In this document: in pieces, positions 27,556-39,861 of the stretch
How positions within the stretch are numbered: position 1 is the first letter of the stretch
Layout of the letters: every line of letters begins with the position of its first letter
Assembly (NCBI GenBank): GCA_021737145.1
Contig: JAIPEN010000001.1
Coordinates: 62,001 to 126,000, forward strand
Reading direction: 5' to 3'
Origin: Desulfarculaceae bacterium
GTDB taxonomy: Bacteria; Desulfobacterota; Desulfarculia; Desulfarculales; Desulfarculaceae
DNA length: 64,000 nt
The notes under the pieces: model-generated
What the model was told of the DNA's origin: nothing
Seen by the model: only the letters and a program-made list of their open reading frames with translations
Database searches by the model: none
Program-made: the position numbers and the translations under genes

Positions 27556-28059
27556 CTACTCGGTGAGAGGCCGGGCGCAGTCGTCTTGGTCGCCGCAGAG
27601 CTTTTCCAAGGCATGGGGCAACACCGTGAGCACGGCCTCCAGATTTTCCAGCGCGCCGCGCGGCGAGCCGGGCAGGTTGATGATCAGGGTGGCCCCGCGC
27701 ACTCCGGCCAGGCCCCGGGAGAGCATGGCGCGGGGGGTGTGCTTGAGCCCCTCGGCCCGCATGGCCTCGGCCAGGCCGGGCACCGGGCGCTCGATGACTT
27801 GGGCCGTGGCCTCGGGGGTGTTGTCGCGGGGGCTAAGGCCGGTGCCGCCGGTGGTGACCACCAGAGGCAGGCGCAGCTGGTCGGCATAGCGCTTCAGCGC
27901 GGCCACGATGCCCTCGGGGTCGTCGGACACGGTGTCGCGCACCGTGGCCTCGATGCCCGCCCGGGCCAGGGCCTGTACGAGCGCAGGGCCGGCGAGATCC
28001 TCCCGCCGGCCCTGCGAAGCCTTGTCACTGATGGTCAGGATGGCGGCGCGGAAGCTAAT
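27556..28059 (-). CDS. mogA: Molybdopterin adenylyltransferase, apparent ATT start
   Basis: A MogA/MoaB-family protein of 167 residues that adenylates molybdopterin before molybdenum insertion. Motifs are AAILTISDKASQGRRED near the N terminus and VVTTGGTGLSPRDNTPEAT around residues 70-90. The conserved N terminus is present in frame right up to the end of the EF-G-like gene, but no ATG, GTG or TTG precedes it. The best candidate is ATT at 28059-28057, which shares a base with the upstream TAG stop. The first ordinary start (GTG at 27942) would delete the first beta strand and the SDK motif. It ties to the molybdenum enzyme in region 1. Confidence 0.85.
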   Translation of the reverse strand: MSFRAAILTISDKASQGRREDLAGPALVQALARAGIEATVRDTVSDDPEGIVAALKRYADQLRLPLVVTTGGTGLSPRDNTPEATAQVIERPVPGLAEAMRAEGLKHTPRAMLSRGLAGVRGATLIINLPGSPRGALENLEAVLTVLPHALEKLCGDQDDCARPLTE

Positions 28060-30136
28060 TGCCTTCCTCCTTGGCCTGCTCGTAGGCCTCCACGATCTTG
28101 GCCTGCACGTCGCCAGGCACTTCCTCGTAGTGGTCCATCTCCATGGTGAAGGCCCCGCGGCCGCCGGTCATGGAGGTGAGCTCGGGCTGGTAGGTGAGCA
28201 CCTCGGACATGGGGACCAGGGCGCTGATGATCTGCAGGGAGCCCTTGGCGTCCATGCCCAGCACGCGGCCCCGGCGGGAGCTGATGTCGCCCATGACGTC
28301 GCCCATGGCGTCTTCGGGCACCATGACCACCAGCTTCATGATGGGCTCCAGCAGGGTGGGCTTGCACTGTACCGCGCCCTTTTTGAAGCCCAGGGAGCCG
28401 GCCACCTTGAAGGCCATTTCCGAGCTGTCCACCGCGTGGAAGGAGCCGTCCACCAGGCGCACCTTCACGTCCACCATGGGATAGCCGGCCAGCACGCCGC
28501 CCTGCATGGCCTCGGCAATGCCCTTTTCCACGGCCGGGATGTACTGGCGGGGAATGGCGCCGCCCACGATCTCGTCCAGGAACACGTAGCCTTCGCCCTC
28601 TTCGGCCGGGCTGATCTCCAGCCAGGTGTCGCCGAACTGGCCGCGGCCGCCGGTCTGCTTCTTGTAGCGGCCCTGCACCCTGACCGAACCCTTGATGGTC
28701 TCGCGGTAGGGCACCTTGGGGGTCTTGAGGTTCACCTCCACGCTGAACTTGCGCTTTAGGCGGTCCAGGGTGGTTTCGATGTGCACCGAGCCCATGCCCG
28801 AAAGCAGGGCCTCGTTGGTCTGGGGGTCGCGGTCCAGGCGCAGGGTGGGATCCTCTTCCAGAAGCTTGTTGATGCCCGCGAAGACCTTTTCCTCGTCTCC
28901 CTTTTCCTTGGCCTCGATGGCGTAGGATATCACCGCCGGCAGGGGCTCGATGGTGGGGTACTGGATGGGGTCGCCCACCGTGCACAGGGTGTCGCCGGTG
29001 TGGGTCTCCTTGAGCTTGGGAATGGCCACGATGTCGCCGGGCAGGGCCTCGCTCACGCTCTTCTGGGTCTTGCCGGTCTGCACGTAGAGCTGGCCGAAAC
29101 GCTCCTTGGCCTCGCGGTTGGGGTTGAGCAGTTGCATGTCCGAGGTCAGGGTGCCGGAGAAAATCCGCACCATGCTCAGGCGGCCGGCAAAGGGATCGGC
29201 CACGGTCTTGAAGACCAGGCCGCTGAAGGGCGCGCCCGCATCGGGCTCGCGGATCTCCTCGTCCTCGCTGTCGGGCTTGACGCCCTTGACCGCGCCCCGC
29301 TCCAGGGGGGAGGGCAGCAGGCGGTTGAGCAGGTCCATGACCGGCTGCACGCCCATGTTCTTGAGGGCCGCGGCCGCGGCCACGGGCAGGAACAGGCGAT
29401 CAGACACGCCCTTGGCCAGGCCCTTGGCCAGGTCGTCGGCGGTGAGTTCCTCGCCCTCCAGGTAGCGCTCCATCAGGGTGTCGTCGGCCTCGGCGATGTC
29501 CTCGATGAGCACCTCGCGGGCCTCGGCCACCGCGTCGGCCAACTCGCCCGGCACCTCGCCGATGGTCATCTTGCCGCCGTCAAAGGTGTAAGCCTTGTTG
29601 GCCAGCAGGTCCACCACGCCCTGGAAACTCTCGGCCGCGCCGATGGGAATCTGCAACCGGACCGCCTTGATGCCCAGCATGTCGGGGATCATGTTAACCG
29701 CGGTCTCGAAATCGGCCCGCTCGCGGTCCATCTTGTTGACCACCACCAGGGCGGGCAGGCCTTCGGCGTCCACGTACTGCCAGACCTTTTCCCCCTGCAC
29801 CTTCACGCCGTCGATGGCGTCGGCCACCATGACCACGCCGTCCACCGCGCGCAGCACGGAGGCCGCGTCGGAGAGGAAGTTGTCGTCGCCCGGAGCATCG
29901 ACCAGATTTACATTGTGCTTGTTAAAGGCATAGTGACCAAAGGAGGCGCTGATGCTGCCACCGCGCTTGGCCTCCTCGGGCTCCCAGTCCAGAACCGAGG
30001 TTCCCTCGTCCACCTTACCCAGGCGGTCGACGGCCTTGGCGTTGAAGAGCATTGCCTCGGCCAGGGAGGTCTTGCCGGATCCGCCGTGTCCCACCAGGGC
30101 CACGGTGCGGGTTGCCTTAATTTTGTCGCTGCTCAT
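28055..30136 (-). CDS. Elongation factor G-like GTPase (EF-G paralogue)
   Basis: A 693-residue five-domain translational GTPase of the EF-G-like/EF-G2 group. G1 is GHGGSGKT (16-23), G4 is NKMD (134-137). G3 is DAPGDDNF (80-87), where canonical EF-G has DTPGHVDF, so the catalytic His is replaced by Asp84. Domain IV and V sequences (GGRGQFGDTWLEISP, SRRGRVLGMD, MTGGRGAFTM) are intact. Such paralogues may act in ribosome recycling or stress rather than routine translocation. AGGAG precedes the ATG. It is followed by mogA with overlapping stop and start. Confidence 0.9.
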   Translation of the reverse strand: MSSDKIKATRTVALVGHGGSGKTSLAEAMLFNAKAVDRLGKVDEGTSVLDWEPEEAKRGGSISASFGHYAFNKHNVNLVDAPGDDNFLSDAASVLRAVDGVVMVADAIDGVKVQGEKVWQYVDAEGLPALVVVNKMDRERADFETAVNMIPDMLGIKAVRLQIPIGAAESFQGVVDLLANKAYTFDGGKMTIGEVPGELADAVAEAREVLIEDIAEADDTLMERYLEGEELTADDLAKGLAKGVSDRLFLPVAAAAALKNMGVQPVMDLLNRLLPSPLERGAVKGVKPDSEDEEIREPDAGAPFSGLVFKTVADPFAGRLSMVRIFSGTLTSDMQLLNPNREAKERFGQLYVQTGKTQKSVSEALPGDIVAIPKLKETHTGDTLCTVGDPIQYPTIEPLPAVISYAIEAKEKGDEEKVFAGINKLLEEDPTLRLDRDPQTNEALLSGMGSVHIETTLDRLKRKFSVEVNLKTPKVPYRETIKGSVRVQGRYKKQTGGRGQFGDTWLEISPAEEGEGYVFLDEIVGGAIPRQYIPAVEKGIAEAMQGGVLAGYPMVDVKVRLVDGSFHAVDSSEMAFKVAGSLGFKKGAVQCKPTLLEPIMKLVVMVPEDAMGDVMGDISSRRGRVLGMDAKGSLQIISALVPMSEVLTYQPELTSMTGGRGAFTMEMDHYEEVPGDVQAKIVEAYEQAKEEGN

Positions 30137-30176
30137 GTCGGCTCCTAAGACGCGGGAGATGACTATTGTCGGGATA

Positions 30177-30205
30177 AAGATAAGTTAACGGCCAAAATTA
30201 ACCAA
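30177..30205 (-). promoter_or_regulatory. Candidate promoter for the EF-G-like gene
   Basis: On the minus strand TTGGTT (30205-30200) and TATCTT (30182-30177) are 17 bases apart, about 40 bases before the start codon. The rest of 30206-30355 has short GC hairpins but no clear terminator. Confidence 0.4.
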
Positions 30206-30355
30206 GCCCTGGAAGCAAGTCAAGGGTTACGGTGGCCAAGGCGGGTATTTTTTGGCGCGCGGCCGGCCTTCCCGGCCCTTGAGGATGAACAATAGGGTGC
30301 AAGCCAAGCGGCCCTTTGGGCCGGAGCCGGGGGCGCAGGGCTGGAATCTGTTGGG

Positions 30356-30970
30356 TCAGGGACCCTGATTCAACAGGAGATACATGGGGTTGTCCCTGGA
30401 GACGCCGGTCCAGTCTCGCCTTTGGGACGGCTCGCCCCAATGGGAAACCACCGCCACTATCATTGCGTAAAGGGTGTTGAGGACGTTTTGGTAAGTATCG
30501 GGATGCGTGGCCCAACCCTGCCAGGCCGCCCGCTGGCTTCCGCCGGCCTTGAACGCGGCGAGGTGGAACTTGAACTCGTACTTGATGGCGCCGCTCTGCT
30601 TGGGCTCACTGCCCTCTGGGTTGGCAGGGCGCTTGGCGTCAAAGGAGGCCCGCACCAATAGATAGGCCTGGCCGGGAGGCTTGGGCACCAGTCCCTTGTG
30701 GCGTAGGGCGGTGGTCACCTTTTTCCGCAGCACCTCCTCAAAAGGCGGCGATTTTGCCTTGCCCTCTACGCTGCTGAAGAAATCATCCCAAATCGCGTAT
30801 ATGGGGGAGTCGTCCGGGACCGGGGCCACCTCCACGTAAAAAGTCGCGGGAGGCTTCAGGTCAACGTGCTGGGAACCACCCCCGGAAGAGCCGGAGGTGC
30901 GGGATCTGGACGCGCAGCCCGCCGCCAACAAGGCCAGGCAGGCCCATACCACAAACCACTTTTTGATCAC
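30356..30970 (-). CDS. Lipoprotein, DUF4136-like
   Basis: A 204-residue lipoprotein. The signal peptide ends in the lipobox LLAAGC (Cys19), then comes a Ser/Gly-rich spacer. The mature part (FYVEVAPVPDDSPIYAIWDDF, KGLVPKPPGQAYLLVRASFD) looks like the DUF4136-type periplasmic fold, though I am not sure of the family. It starts with GTG. It is divergent from xerC and appears monocistronic. No function can be proposed. Confidence 0.8.
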   Translation of the reverse strand: MIKKWFVVWACLALLAAGCASRSRTSGSSGGGSQHVDLKPPATFYVEVAPVPDDSPIYAIWDDFFSSVEGKAKSPPFEEVLRKKVTTALRHKGLVPKPPGQAYLLVRASFDAKRPANPEGSEPKQSGAIKYEFKFHLAAFKAGGSQRAAWQGWATHPDTYQNVLNTLYAMIVAVVSHWGEPSQRRDWTGVSRDNPMYLLLNQGP

Positions 30971-31119
30971 TTTTTACTTGTCCCCCCTGCGTTGCGAAAA
31001 GCCGCCCATGTTTGTTAAATCATTTTCTTCGCCATGTCCAGCAAAGTAGTTTTTGCCGCATCTCCGCGGGTCTTTGGGCCTGCTGCCTGGCCGTTGGGCG
31101 GGCGCATATTTATTTAGAC

Positions 31120-31147
31120 TTGCTTCATGGCCCTCACGGGTTATGAT
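31120..31147 (+). promoter_or_regulatory. Sigma-70-type promoter for the xerC-hslVU-arg run
   Basis: TTGCTT (31120-31125) and TATGAT (31142-31147) are 16 bases apart. Transcription from here would begin near 31154, so an in-frame ATG at 31127 could not be used; this favours the GTG at 31202 as the xerC start. Confidence 0.5.
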
Positions 31148-31201
31148 ATTCTTTTTCATGTTGCGGCCCAAGGGGTTAGACCCGCTGGGCAGCGACGGAA
31201 A

Positions 31202-32161
31202 GTGAGCGAGGGAGGCTTGCCGGACCTGCTGGCCGCGTTTGAGGGCTTTCTGGCCGAGGGCGCCGGAGCCGCGCCCCTGACCCGGGCGGCCTATGTGCGC
31301 GACGTGCGCGAGTTCGCGGCCTTTTTGAGCGGCCGCTCGCCCGGCTGGGACTGGCCCTCGGTGCACGACAACGACGTGCTGGCCTGGATGGCCGACGGGC
31401 TCAAGCGCAAAAAGCGCTCCACCATGTCCCGCAAGCTCATGAGCCTCAGGAAGTTCTTTGACTTCCTCTTGGCCAGGGAGGTGGTGGAGGCCAACCCGGC
31501 CCGGCAGGTGACTCCGCCACGCCAGGGCAGGCATCTGCCGCCCCGGTTGAGCGTGGACGAGGCCTTTCACCTGGTGCAGGGCCCGGCCAAGAGCGCGGCC
31601 AAGACCCAGAGCCCGGCGGGGCAGGCGGCCACCCTCAGGGACCTGGCCATGCTGGAGGTGTTGTACTCCAGCGGGCTTCGGGTGAGCGAGCTCACCGGCC
31701 TGGACACGGGGCATTTGCGCCTGGATCTGGGCCTGGTGCGGGTGGTGAGCGGCAAGGGCGGCAAGGAGCGCTGGGTGCCCGTGGGCGCCCGGGCGGCCGA
31801 GGCCCTGAACCGCTACTTGGCCGCGCGGCCCGAGCTCCTGGCCGAGGGCAGCGGGGAAGAGGCCCTGTTCCTCAATCAGAGGGGAGGGCGGCTGAGCCCC
31901 CGCAGCGTGCAGAACCTGGTGTCCCGCTACGCGGGCGAGTTGAGCCATGGCCGCAGGCTCAGCCCCCATGCCCTCAGGCACGCCATGGCCACCCACCTGC
32001 TGGAAGGCGGGGCGGACCTGCGCAGCGTGCAGGAGATGCTGGGGCACAAGAGCCTGTCCACCACTCAGAAGTACACTCATCTGACGGTGGACCGGCTGCT
32101 CAAGGTGTATGATCAAGCCCATCCCAGGGCCCACGGGGATGACAAGGACAAGGAGGGCTAG
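31202..32161 (+). CDS. xerC: Tyrosine recombinase XerC
   Basis: About 319 residues with the two-domain Xer layout. The N-terminal SAM-like DNA-binding domain spans about 5-90. The catalytic domain shows the arginine of SSGLRVSEL, the lysine of SGKGGKER, HALRHAMATHLLEGG, GHKSLSTTQ and the tyrosine nucleophile in KYTHL. XerC/XerD resolve chromosome dimers at dif. Its place in front of hslVU is typical of a housekeeping xerC. The GTG start fits the promoter position; an ATG at 31127 is less likely. No mobile-element genes are nearby. Confidence 0.9.
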   Translation: MSEGGLPDLLAAFEGFLAEGAGAAPLTRAAYVRDVREFAAFLSGRSPGWDWPSVHDNDVLAWMADGLKRKKRSTMSRKLMSLRKFFDFLLAREVVEANPARQVTPPRQGRHLPPRLSVDEAFHLVQGPAKSAAKTQSPAGQAATLRDLAMLEVLYSSGLRVSELTGLDTGHLRLDLGLVRVVSGKGGKERWVPVGARAAEALNRYLAARPELLAEGSGEEALFLNQRGGRLSPRSVQNLVSRYAGELSHGRRLSPHALRHAMATHLLEGGADLRSVQEMLGHKSLSTTQKYTHLTVDRLLKVYDQAHPRAHGDDKDKEG

Positions 32162-32701
32162 ATGCCCGTCCAAGATATGCGCGGCACCACCGTATTGGCC
32201 ATCCGTCACGGCGACGGGGTGGTCATGGCCGCCGATGGCCAGGTGACCATGGGCAACACGGTGATGAAGGCCAGCGCCAACAAACTGCGGCGGCTGTATC
32301 ACGACCAGGTCTTGGCCGGATTCGCCGGAGCCACGGCCGATGCCTTCACCCTGTTCGAGCGCCTGGAAGGCAAGCTGGAGGCCTATGCCGGCAACCTGAC
32401 CCGGGCGGCGGTGGAGCTGGCCAAGGACTGGCGCACCGACAAGGTGCTGCGGCAGCTCGAAGCGCTCTTGTTGGCGGCCGACAAGGAGCAGCTTCTTATC
32501 ATCTCCGGCTCGGGGGACGTGATCGATCCCGAGGAGGGGGTGGCGGCCATCGGTTCGGGCGGGCCGTTCGCCCTGGCCGCGGCCCGGGCCCTGGTGGGCA
32601 ACACCGGGCTGGGCCCCGAGGAGATCGCCCGCGAAGCCATGCGCATCGCGGCGGACATTTGCATTTACACCAACCACCAAGTGAAGGTGGAGAGCCTCTA
32701 A
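32162..32701 (+). CDS. hslV: ATP-dependent protease subunit HslV (ClpQ)
   Basis: A 179-residue proteasome-like peptidase. [22 protein letters not shown] shows the short propeptide and the N-terminal catalytic threonine exposed after processing (Thr9 from the first ATG). [14 protein letters not shown] is conserved. An alternative ATG at 32177 gives the common MRGTT start. It forms a dodecamer that works with HslU. It begins directly after the xerC stop and abuts hslU. Confidence 0.96.
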   Translation: MPVQDMRGTTVLAIRHGDGVVMAADGQVTMGNTVMKASANKLRRLYHDQVLAGFAGATADAFTLFERLEGKLEAYAGNLTRAAVELAKDWRTDKVLRQLEALLLAADKEQLLIISGSGDVIDPEEGVAAIGSGGPFALAAARALVGNTGLGPEEIAREAMRIAADICIYTNHQVKVESL

Positions 32702-34069
<1,368 letters not shown>

Positions 34070-34081
34070 GAAGCAAATGCT

Positions 34082-34975
34082 ATGGCTCCCCTAGACCCTC
34101 AAGTGACCGCCCAGACCCTGACCGAGGCGCTGCCCTATATCCAGCGCTTCTCGGGTCAGACCGTGGTGGTCAAGTACGGCGGCCACGCCATGGTGGACGA
34201 GGCCCTGAAGCAGAGCTTCGCCCTGAACGTGATCCTCTTGCGGGCGGTGGGCATCTACCCGGTGGTGGTGCACGGCGGCGGCCCCCAGATCGGCGAGCTG
34301 CTAAAAAAGCTGGACATCGCCTGCGAGTTCATCGACGGCATGCGGGTCACCAGCCCCGAGGTCATGGACGTGGTGCAGATGGTCCTGGTGGGCCAGGTGA
34401 ACACCTCCATCGTGGGGCTGATTAACCAGCACGGCGGACGGGCGGTGGGGCTCTCGGGTCATGGCGGCGGGCTCATCCGGGCCACCAAGATGAAGATGAC
34501 TCGCAAGTGCGCCAGCGACAACCAGCCGCCCGAGATAATCGATCTGGGCCTGGTGGGCCAGGTGGAGAGCGTGGACGCCCAGGTGCTGCACGCCCTGGAG
34601 CACGGCAACTTCATCCCGGTGATCGCGCCGGTGGGAGTGGGCCCGGACGGGCACTCGCTCAACATCAACGCCGACCTGGTGGCCGGGGCGGTGGCCGGAC
34701 GCCTGCGCGCGGCCAAGCTGATCATGATGACCGACACCCCGGGGGTGTTGGATTCCGAGGGAAAGCTGATAAGCTCTCTGACCCGGGCCAAGGCCGGCCA
34801 ACTGATGGAGCAGGAGGTCATCGCCGGGGGCATGATCCCCAAGGTGAACTGCTGCCTGGAGGCCCTGGAGGCCGGGGTGGAACGGGCTCACATCATCGAC
34901 GGGCGGGTGCCTGACGCGCTTTTGTTGGAGGTATTCACCGACAAGGGCGTGGGCACCATTTTCAGCGAGCGCTGA
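34082..34975 (+). CDS. argB: Acetylglutamate kinase
   Basis: A 297-residue amino acid kinase phosphorylating N-acetylglutamate, the second step of arginine synthesis. VVKYGGHAMVD (about 25-35), VHGGGPQIGELL and MTDTPGVLD are ATP and substrate loops. The N-terminal helix before the kinase core resembles arginine-inhibited forms, so feedback inhibition is plausible. It is 12 bases downstream of hslU, placing arginine genes on the protease transcript. Confidence 0.96.
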   Translation: MAPLDPQVTAQTLTEALPYIQRFSGQTVVVKYGGHAMVDEALKQSFALNVILLRAVGIYPVVVHGGGPQIGELLKKLDIACEFIDGMRVTSPEVMDVVQMVLVGQVNTSIVGLINQHGGRAVGLSGHGGGLIRATKMKMTRKCASDNQPPEIIDLGLVGQVESVDAQVLHALEHGNFIPVIAPVGVGPDGHSLNINADLVAGAVAGRLRAAKLIMMTDTPGVLDSEGKLISSLTRAKAGQLMEQEVIAGGMIPKVNCCLEALEAGVERAHIIDGRVPDALLLEVFTDKGVGTIFSER

Positions 34976-35081
34976 GGCGGGAAATGGGGACCAGACCCAT
35001 GCAGCAAAAACGACGATAAGGCCGCTTACCTGAAAGGCTGAATTTTCACCTGAAAAGACTTCCAGCTATAAGGAGCGCGCC

Positions 35082-36266
35082 ATGAAAGCCGCGGAGCTGA
35101 TCGATAAATTCGTAATGAACACCTACGCCCGGGCCCCCATCACCTTTGTGCGGGGCCAGGGCTGCCGGCTGTGGGACGACCAGGACAAGCAATACACCGA
35201 CTTTTTAGCCGGCATCGCGGTGTGCAACTTGGGCCACGCCCACCCCGGGGTGGCCCAGGCGGTGTGCAACCAGGCCCTGAATCTGGTGCACGTATCCAAC
35301 CTTTACTACACCGAGCCCCAGGCGCCGGTGGCCCAGATGTTGGTGCAAAATTCCTTTGCCGACCGGGTCTTCTTTTGCAACTCCGGGGCCGAGGCCAACG
35401 AGGGGGCCCTCAAGCTGGCCCGGCTGTGGGGCAAGGAAAAGAAGAACGGCGCCTTCACCATCATCACCATGGAGCGGTCTTTCCACGGCCGGACCCTGGG
35501 CACCCTGTCGGCCACCGGGCAAGACAAGATCCAAAAGGGCTACGACCCCCTGGTGCCCCGCTTCAAGCACGTGCCCTTCGGCGACCTGGAGGCGGTGAAG
35601 GCCGCCTGGGACGACAATGTGTGCGCGGTGCTGGCCGAGCCGGTGCTGGGCGAGGGCGGGGTGGTGGTTCCTCCGGACGGCTACCTGGCCGGGCTCAAGG
35701 AGCTGTGCGAGACCAACGACGCCCTGTTGCTCTTTGACGAGGTGCAGACCGGCCTGGGCCGGACCGGCAAGCTGTTTGCCCACCAGCATTGGGGCGTTGC
35801 CCCCCATGTGATGACCCTGGCCAAGGCCCTGGCCAACGGCCTGCCCGCCGGCGCCATCTTGGCCGAGGAAAAGGCGGCCGCGCTATTCGGGCCGGGCACT
35901 CATGCCACCACCTTCGGAGCCGGCCCGGTGATCATGGCCGCCGCGGGCGTGGTGCTGGACAACCTGGTCAACCGGGGCCTGGTGGAGCACGCCGAGGCCG
36001 AGGGCTTTTACTTCAAGGCCCGGCTGGAGGAGCTGAGCGCCAAGCACGCCTGCGTAAGCGAGGCGCGCGGCCTGGGCCTGATGCTGGGACTGGCTCTGGA
36101 CCGGGAGGCCGGCCCCCTGGTGAACCGGCTCCGGGAGCTGGGCTACATCGTGGGCGCCACCCAGGACACGGTGCTCCGGTTCGTGCCGCCGTTGGTGGTG
36201 AGCCGGGAAGAGATCGACGGACTCATTGCGGCCCTGGACCAGGTCCTGGCCGAGCAAGAATCGTAG
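35082..36266 (+). CDS. argD: Acetylornithine aminotransferase
   Basis: A 394-residue class III PLP aminotransferase. FFCNSGAEANEGALKLAR binds phosphate, LLFDEVQTGLGRTG contains the PLP-ring aspartate, and TLAKALANGLPAGA carries the Schiff-base lysine. It converts N-acetylglutamate semialdehyde to N-acetylornithine and may also serve succinyl-diaminopimelate in some species. AAGGAG precedes the ATG. The 106-base gap after argB holds nothing convincing. Confidence 0.95.
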   Translation: MKAAELIDKFVMNTYARAPITFVRGQGCRLWDDQDKQYTDFLAGIAVCNLGHAHPGVAQAVCNQALNLVHVSNLYYTEPQAPVAQMLVQNSFADRVFFCNSGAEANEGALKLARLWGKEKKNGAFTIITMERSFHGRTLGTLSATGQDKIQKGYDPLVPRFKHVPFGDLEAVKAAWDDNVCAVLAEPVLGEGGVVVPPDGYLAGLKELCETNDALLLFDEVQTGLGRTGKLFAHQHWGVAPHVMTLAKALANGLPAGAILAEEKAAALFGPGTHATTFGAGPVIMAAAGVVLDNLVNRGLVEHAEAEGFYFKARLEELSAKHACVSEARGLGLMLGLALDREAGPLVNRLRELGYIVGATQDTVLRFVPPLVVSREEIDGLIAALDQVLAEQES

Positions 36267-36268
36267 TT

Positions 36269-37203
36269 ATGAAACTCAATACCGAACATCTACTGACCAT
36301 ACGCGACCTGAGCCCGGCCGAGGTGCGGGGCCTGGTGGCCAGCGCGGCCGAACTCAAGGCGGCGCTCAAGGGCGCGGGTCATGAAAAGCCCCTGGCGGGC
36401 CAGAGCGTGGCCCTTATATTCGACAAGCCCTCCACCCGCACCCGGGTGTCGTTCGAGGTGGGCATAAACCAACTGGGTGGCAACACCCTGTTCATGACCT
36501 CGCGGGACAGCCAACTGGGCCGCGACGAGCCGCTCAAGGACACCGCCCGGGTGCTGAGCCGCTATGTGGACGGAGTGGTGGTGCGCACCTTTGGCCAGGA
36601 GGTGGTGAGCGAGCTGGCCCGCTGGGGCGACATCCCGGTGATCAACGCGCTCACCGACCGCTATCACCCCTGCCAGGTGCTCAGCGACCTGCTCACCGTG
36701 CAGGAGCGCTTCGGCAAGCTGGACGGGCTCACCTACGCCTGGCTGGGCGACGGCAACAACATGGCCCACTCCTGGCTGGAGGCGGCCGCGGCCTTGGGCC
36801 TGACCCTGAACCTGGCCTGTCCGGAGGGCTTTACCCCCGATCCGGAGATCGTGGCCCACGCCCGGGACAAGGGCGCGGTGATCAACCTGGGGGACGACCC
36901 CAGGCAGGCCGTCGCCGGGGCCCAGGTGGTCAACACCGACGTGTGGGCCTCCATGGGCCAGGAGGGCGAGGCGGACCAGCGCGTGAAGTCCTTCGGTGGC
37001 TACACCCTGGACCAAAAACTGTTGTCCCTGGCCGATCCCGAGGCCATTGTGCTACATTGTCTTCCCGCCCACCGGGGCGAGGAAATCAGCGACGAGGTCA
37101 TGGAAGGCCCTCAATCGGTGGTCTGGGATCAGGCCGAAAACCGGCTGCATATGCAAAAGGCCATCCTGGAGGCCCTGTTGGGGCCGCAAGAGAGTGAAAC
37201 AAC

Positions 37204-37207
<4 letters not shown>
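36269..37207 (+). CDS. argF: Ornithine carbamoyltransferase
   Basis: A 312-residue transcarbamylase forming citrulline from ornithine and carbamoyl phosphate. [10 protein letters not shown] is the carbamoyl-phosphate loop and HCLPAHRG carries the catalytic cysteine. [12 protein letters not shown] belongs to the ornithine domain. The ATG at 36269 lies two bases after the argD stop, and its end overlaps argG by four bases (ATGA). Confidence 0.96.
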
Positions 37208-38415
<1,208 letters not shown>

Positions 38416-38445
38416 TTGACCCCGCTTGTGAAGGAATGACTAGCA

Positions 38446-39861
38446 GTGGCTGACGATAAAGGCAAAAGGCTCTGGGGCGGACGCTTCGGCGAGGGGCCCC
38501 ACCAGCTCATGGAGCGCATCAACGCCTCCATCGGGGTGGACCGCCGCCTTTATTTGCAGGACATCCGGGGCTCCCAGGCCCATGCGGCCATGCTGGCCCG
38601 CCAGGAGGTGCTAAGCGCCCGCGACGCGGAGAAGATCATCGCCGGGCTGGAGCAGGTAAAGCAGGAGATCGAGGCCGGCAAGATGGCCTGGAGCGACTCC
38701 CTGGAGGACATCCACACCCACGTGGAGGTCCGGCTCAAGGAGATCATAGGCGAGGCGGCCGGCCGGCTGCACACCGCCCGCTCCCGCAACGACCAGGTGG
38801 CCACGGACCTCAGGCTGTGGGTGATGGACGCGGGCCGCGATTTGGACAGCGCCTTGATCGGCTTCCAGCGGGCCCTGGTGGAGGTGGCCGAGGAGCACGC
38901 GGCCACCATCATGCCCGGCTACACCCACTTGCAGCGGGCCCAGCCGGTGTTGTTGGCTCATCACCTGCTGGCCTATGTGGAGATGACCTGGCGGGACCGG
39001 GCCCGTCTGGCCGACTGCCTGGGACGGGCGGCGGTGCTGCCCCTGGGCGCGGCCGCCCTGGCCGGCACCAGCTTTGATCTCGACCCCGCCTCGGTGGCCG
39101 ACGAGCTGGGCTTCGGCGCGGTGTTCAACAACTCCCTGGACGCGGTGAGCGACCGCGACTTCGCGGCCGAGTTCCTGTTCGTGCTCAGCCTGGTCCAGGT
39201 GCATTTGTCCCGCCTGGCCGAGGAGCTGGTGCTCTGGTCCAGCCAGGAGTTCGGCTTCATCAGCCTCAGCGACGCCTTTGCCACCGGCAGCTCCATCATG
39301 CCCCAGAAGAAAAACCCCGACGCCGCCGAGTTGGTGCGGGGCAAGACGGGCAGGGTGGTGGGCGACCTGATCAGCCTCCTAACGGTGCTAAAGGGCCTTC
39401 CCTTGGCCTACAACAAGGACCTGCAGGAGGACAAGGAGCCGGTGTTCGACGCCTATGACACGGTGACGGACTGCCTGCTGGTGATGGCCCCCATGATCTC
39501 CACCATGCACGTCAACGCCCAGCGCATGGAGCTGGCCGTGGGGCATGGTTTTCTCAACGCCACCGAACTGGCCGACTACCTGGCCGCCCAGGGGGTGCCC
39601 TTCCGGGTGGCCCACGAGGTGGCCGGCAAGGCGGTGCGCCTGGCCGAGGACAGGGTGTGCACCCTGGAGGAACTCGGCGAGGAAGATCACGCCCGGTTGT
39701 GCGAAGGGCTTGAGGTGGAGCTGGGAGTCGGGTTAAAACAGGCCTTGGACCCGGTCCGGGCCGTGAACCGGCGAATATCGCCCGGCGGCACCGCCCGCCA
39801 AAACGTGGAAGCAGCCCTCAAGGAGGCGAGGAAGCGGTTATGGCCAGAAGGCTCAGCATAG
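38446..39861 (+). CDS. argH: Argininosuccinate lyase
   Basis: A 471-residue member of the fumarase/aspartase superfamily that releases arginine and fumarate. KRLWGGRF at the start, [13 protein letters not shown], and the signature [12 protein letters not shown] with the catalytic serine loop are intact. The start is GTG with an AAGGA site upstream. Its 3' end overlaps the lipoprotein gene by 22 bases. Confidence 0.97.
   Translation: MADDKGKRLWGGRFGEGPHQLMERINASIGVDRRLYLQDIRGSQAHAAMLARQEVLSARDAEKIIAGLEQVKQEIEAGKMAWSDSLEDIHTHVEVRLKEIIGEAAGRLHTARSRNDQVATDLRLWVMDAGRDLDSALIGFQRALVEVAEEHAATIMPGYTHLQRAQPVLLAHHLLAYVEMTWRDRARLADCLGRAAVLPLGAAALAGTSFDLDPASVADELGFGAVFNNSLDAVSDRDFAAEFLFVLSLVQVHLSRLAEELVLWSSQEFGFISLSDAFATGSSIMPQKKNPDAAELVRGKTGRVVGDLISLLTVLKGLPLAYNKDLQEDKEPVFDAYDTVTDCLLVMAPMISTMHVNAQRMELAVGHGFLNATELADYLAAQGVPFRVAHEVAGKAVRLAEDRVCTLEELGEEDHARLCEGLEVELGVGLKQALDPVRAVNRRISPGGTARQNVEAALKEARKRLWPEGSA

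Noticed and set aside
31202..32161. Phage or integron integrase signalling a mobile element
   Set aside because: It is followed by hslVU in the usual housekeeping arrangement and no other mobile genes or flanking repeats are seen.
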